Below, in pieces: positions 61,492-64,000 of a DNA stretch of 64,000 nt (the first letter of the stretch is position 1; every line of letters begins with the position of its first letter). The position numbers and the translations under genes were made by a program. Under the pieces are notes generated by a model that did not search any database, was not told where the DNA came from, and saw only the letters and a list, made by a program, of their open reading frames with translations. This DNA comes from CAVYXZ01 sp963772595 (lineage in GTDB: Bacteria > Chloroflexota > Anaerolineae > Aggregatilineales > Phototrophicaceae). Location: positions 248,001 to 312,000 of the forward strand of contig CAVYXZ010000007.1 in assembly GCA_963772595.1 (NCBI GenBank), in the 5' to 3' direction.

Positions 61492-61863
61492 ATGGTTGCG
61501 GTATCGTTATACGAAAAGCTTGGGGGCGACCCTGCAATTGAGGCAGCGCTCGATATTTTCTACGAGAAAGTGATGGCGGATTCAGCGCTGCGCGGCTTCT
61601 TCGAGAATGTCGCAGTGGACCGTATCAAGCGCAAGCAGCGCGCCTTTCTAGCGATGGCCTTCGGAGGACCCAGCGTCTACGATGGACGGGACCTGCGTGC
61701 CGCCCACCACTCCGCCGTCAAACGCGGGCTGGACGAGACCTTGTTTAATCACTTTATGGGACACTTTCGGGCCACCCTGGAAGAGTTGGGGGTCAACGAA
61801 GGGGACATCAGTCAGGTGATGGCTATCGCCTACAGCGGCCAGGACGACGTACTCAATCGTTGA
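61492..61863 (+). CDS. Group 1 truncated hemoglobin
   Basis: 123-aa 2/2 globin that binds heme and O2 or NO. Tyr24 (B10, DIFYEKV), the FFENVAVDRIKRKQRAFLAM helix pair, the Gly-Gly turn (AFGGPSVYDGRDL), and proximal His72 (AAHHSAVKRGL) are present. It is intact. Coupling to a DUF4242 gene 2 nt upstream suggests a shared stress response; NO detoxification or O2 sensing is inference. Confidence 0.92.
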   Translation: MVAVSLYEKLGGDPAIEAALDIFYEKVMADSALRGFFENVAVDRIKRKQRAFLAMAFGGPSVYDGRDLRAAHHSAVKRGLDETLFNHFMGHFRATLEELGVNEGDISQVMAIAYSGQDDVLNR

Positions 61864-61995
61864 GTATCTGTGTAGGGGTCGTTCTCCTCCTAGAGGAAAG
61901 ACAATCCCCTGACCATCTGAACTATGGACGATAAAGCGGTGCCGCAGTTTCCAACACCGCTTTATCAATCGGTTGTGCTTTCCACCCGGAAAAAC

Positions 61996-62247
61996 TTACG
62001 AACCTTCCTTGACCTCGACAATTTCATCGGCGACCAACCCGTGGGCTTCACGGTGAACGGCGATAGCAGCCTCTTTGTTGGGTGCTTCGACCAGGCAAAA
62101 GACCCGACCGGTACCCTCATCGAACCAATAGCGCAAGTATTGCACGCCGTACTTCTTCTGGGTCTTCAAGTCGGCTTCGTGGGCGTGGACGACAGCATCG
62201 GCAGTCAGCCCATCAATGTGCTCGTGAATATCCATAAACAGTGGCAT
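61996..62247 (-). CDS. DUF4242 (SCO4226-like) small protein, copy C
   Basis: 83 aa, starting MPLFMDIHEHIDGLTADAVV. His8, His23, the FCLVEAPNKEA Cys51 and His65/His69 are conserved. Closer to copy B than to A by eye. It begins 44 nt downstream of the DsrE-like gene's stop on the same strand, so a DsrE-DUF4242 unit is likely. Confidence 0.87.
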   Translation of the reverse strand: MPLFMDIHEHIDGLTADAVVHAHEADLKTQKKYGVQYLRYWFDEGTGRVFCLVEAPNKEAAIAVHREAHGLVADEIVEVKEGS

Positions 62248-62290
62248 TTTGTACTTTCCTTTCTTGACCTCTAATCATTTGAGCGATTAT

Positions 62291-62650
62291 TTACAGACTG
62301 AGGGTATGCGCGCCGTTGACCATCGCCTCGACAGCGGTTGCTGCTCCGACGATCTCCGCGCCCTCGATTAAGTCTTCCTGACCAATATGGCGCGGCTTGG
62401 CGCAAGCACCACAGACCCATATGCGCCCCTTGTTCTGCACGAACTGGGCGATCAATTCCTTGAGCGGACTCAGCCCCTCGGATTGCAGGCCATCGGCGTA
62501 ACCACGCGTGGCGACCCGCACGCCTTCAATGGTTAGCAAGATGGTGGCCTCCTGACCAGCGTTCAAGGCGGTATTCGCCATCACGAATGCCAGCGATGCC
62601 CGCTCTACATTGTCCTTGCCGTGCGTGTTATGAACCATGACTTTTCCCAT
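62291..62650 (-). CDS. DsrE/DsrF-like sulfur-relay family protein
   Basis: 119 aa, intact. The DsrE fold is seen in KVMVHNTHGKDNVERASLAF with VMANTALNAGQEATILLTIE. The Cys motif RIWVCGACAKPRHIGQEDL gives two close Cys (CGAC) at the usual active position. DsrE-like proteins carry persulfide sulfur between TusA-type carriers and other enzymes. The next upstream gene encodes a TusA domain, so they likely work together. Confidence 0.82.
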   Translation of the reverse strand: MGKVMVHNTHGKDNVERASLAFVMANTALNAGQEATILLTIEGVRVATRGYADGLQSEGLSPLKELIAQFVQNKGRIWVCGACAKPRHIGQEDLIEGAEIVGAATAVEAMVNGAHTLSL

Positions 62651-62706
62651 ATGCCTCTCCTCCGGCTAACTCGTATTGAATGGGAGAACAATAATTCATA
62701 TCGATC

Positions 62707-63350
62707 TCATTTGTGTCGGATCAAATAGTGATCGCCTTTCATGCTGAACAAGCTCGTGGCCGACCAACCGACACCAGGCAGGCAGGTCGCGCATGACGCT
62801 TGGATCGGTGGCGTGAACCTCCAGCATCTGTCCGGAGGACATGCTGCCCATCAAGGCCGCAATGTCATCGAGCGGCCCTTCGGCGCATCCCCGCGTCCCG
62901 GCATCATAGAAGGCATCAGCCTGGGCCGTCTGGGATGGGACCGCGCAGTAATCCACACCCCGGCGGGTTTCGGGGTCAGGCCGGAAGCCAGAGCACAGCA
63001 GATTCATGATCTCGATCCGACCTTCGTTGACGACGCAGTAGGCTTGCTGCTCGATCAACTGCCACTCGATGCCTTTGCGCAGTCGAAACTGGTAGGTGAT
63101 GTGCAGCCGGTCAGCGACGACATCGCTCGATGAAGTCCAGAGTCTGAAATTCGTCGGCATCGTCGAACCAACGGCGCAGCCAGGCCCCGGTTTCCTGAGC
63201 GTTTGCGCCTTCGCGGATGCCGGATGGAACCAGCGCACGAAAGCGAATATTAGGATGGAAGTATGATTCAAGCCGGTCAAAATCACGACCCGTCAGCGCC
63301 GCCAGGAAGTTTTCGCCCAGCGCCTGATCCTCCAACACAAGCTCGGTCAT
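62707..63350 (-). CDS. SnoaL-like/TusA fusion protein, frameshifted
   Basis: The N-terminal SnoaL-like domain starts at ATG 63350 (AGAGGAG ribosome-binding site): LTGRDFDRLESYFHPNIRFR, GAWLRRWFDDADEF, then LHITYQFRLRKGIEWQLIEQ. The C-terminal TusA-like domain (from about residue 148) has the Cys motif TRGCAEGPLDDIAALMGSMS, GQMLEVHATDP and LPAWCRLVGHEL. An indel near 62745 hides the true end (GDHYLIRHK, stop 62709-62707); a second lies near 63130. About 213 aa. TusA carries sulfur as a persulfide; the usual CPxP is changed to CAEGP. A fusion to SnoaL is unusual. Confidence 0.72.
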
Positions 63351-63498
63351 CAGGTGTGCTCCTCTCACAGTCTCTGCGGTCATTAAGCGATCAAACTGAA
63401 AACAGCCTAGCAGACGCATCTGACGCGAGGCTTATGAGGATCTTATTTCGCCCTTATTTCGTTGCGATTCAGAAAAAGAGAGCGGAGTCCGGTCAAAC
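63351..63498. other. Short intergenic region
   Basis: The spacer between the SnoaL-TusA start and the 3' end of the next minus-strand gene contains the promoter region of SnoaL-TusA, but no clear -35/-10 pair or terminator hairpin was resolved. Confidence 0.3.
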
Positions 63499-64000
63499 TC
63501 AAGAGGCTCTTAGCTGCTGCAAGATGCGTTCGGCTTCTTGCCGGGCAATTCCGGCCTGTTCGGCATCGTCTGCCTTCTGGCGGGTTTCGTGCAGTCTGGC
63601 GATTTGAAGCAGGCAGCGTGCGGCTTCATAGACAAAACCCGAAGCCTGAAAACTGGCCTGGGCCGCGCGGTAACTGGCGAGCGCGCTATCTACTTCCCCG
63701 CGCGCAGCAGCCAGTTCGCCATGTGCCTGACGTGCCATTGCTATCCAGGTAGCGCTGCCATAGCGCGCGGCGGATTCATGAAGCTGGTGACAGAATTCTT
63801 CAGCAGCGGGAAGATCGCCCTGCGCTATGCGAACGCTGACTGCCACCGGCAGCAGGAGCGAATCACAGGTGCTGCAATGTCCATGCCGCTGGCTCATCGT
63901 CAGCCCGAGAGACAGAAGATCGTTGGCGGCAGATAAGTCGTCCGCCAGCAGGCGATTATGGGTCATGGTTGCGTAGAGTCGCGCCAGACAATGCGCACGC
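63499..64000 (-). CDS. C-terminal part of a TPR-type regulator, runs off the window
   Basis: The frame stays open to the window edge (RAHCLARLYATMTHNRLLAD) and ends at 63499. Helical TPR-like repeats: LPAAEEFCHQLHESAARYGS, MARQAHGELAAARGEVDSAL and YEAARCLLQIARLHETRQKA. This matches the C-terminal tails of adenylate-cyclase/LuxR-type P-loop regulators, although no HTH follows. The N-terminal ATPase, if present, lies outside the window. No frame break is seen. Confidence 0.6.
   Translation of the reverse strand, partial: RAHCLARLYATMTHNRLLADDLSAANDLLSLGLTMSQRHGHCSTCDSLLLPVAVSVRIAQGDLPAAEEFCHQLHESAARYGSATWIAMARQAHGELAAARGEVDSALASYRAAQASFQASGFVYEAARCLLQIARLHETRQKADDAEQAGIARQEAERILQQLRAS

Overview
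The window is GC-rich bacterial chromosome with dense, mostly short-spaced operons. The gene families fit Chloroflexota, probably Anaerolineae-like: lipoproteins with long Thr/Pro 'PTPTAT' linkers, a gamma-alpha fused 2-oxoacid:ferredoxin oxidoreductase, a Sat-CysC fusion, large LuxR-type P-loop regulators, and a Tat operon with a Pro/acidic TatC tail. That assignment is inference. Most striking at the sequence level are single-base frame breaks in about 25 genes, including lon, aconitase, rlmN, recG and tatC. Conserved protein resumes in another frame, so these look like consensus errors rather than gene decay. I give each broken gene as one feature over its repaired extent.

Layout. 40-4224 (-): two family-2 glycosyltransferases, a PhnD-like lipoprotein with an in-frame stop, and a membrane-anchored surface protein. 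4385-12141 (+): Lon, an AlbA_2/GHKL-type regulator, a KDG-type sugar kinase, a LysM lipoprotein and a TolB-like lipoprotein. 12145-15154: PqqD-like protein, FabG, HIT hydrolase, two tandem DsbA-like proteins. 15321-18040 (+): aconitase. 18104-19870: an AT-rich island holding a complete PvuII-like restriction-modification system (R and C on minus, M on plus, C-boxes between). 19929-25667: YdeI, RNase HI, aminotransferase, a decayed ORF, a pseudouridine synthase, a small helical protein, a lipoprotein, and a FadR-like regulator preceded by a 25-bp perfect palindrome. 25767-31861 (+): KorA, KorB, a P2-type cation ATPase.

31920-37254 (-): phosphodiesterase-superfamily enzyme, Sat-CysC, TatC, TatB/A, NusB. 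37351-41287 (+): a small peptide gene with its own promoter and terminator, a 72-aa protein, a HAD hydrolase, a small membrane protein, and ComEC. 41363-53292 (-): a long operon of CPBP protease, secreted protein, RlmN, small protein, Rpe, FakA-like DAK2 protein, two DegV/FakB-like proteins, RecG, CoaD and a coiled-coil protein. 53340-53647 (+): two serine tRNAs with promoter and terminator.

53718-64000 is accessory: a PQ-loop-like protein, a BBE-type FAD oxidase, two LuxR-type ATPase regulators with the HTH at opposite ends, three 83-aa DUF4242 paralogs (one paired with a truncated hemoglobin), a DsrE-like protein, a SnoaL-TusA fusion, and the C-terminal part of a TPR regulator running off the window.

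The best candidates for a notable system are the horizontally acquired PvuII-like RM island and the DUF4242 / globin / DsrE / SnoaL-TusA cluster. No IS element, CRISPR array, rRNA or prophage was seen.
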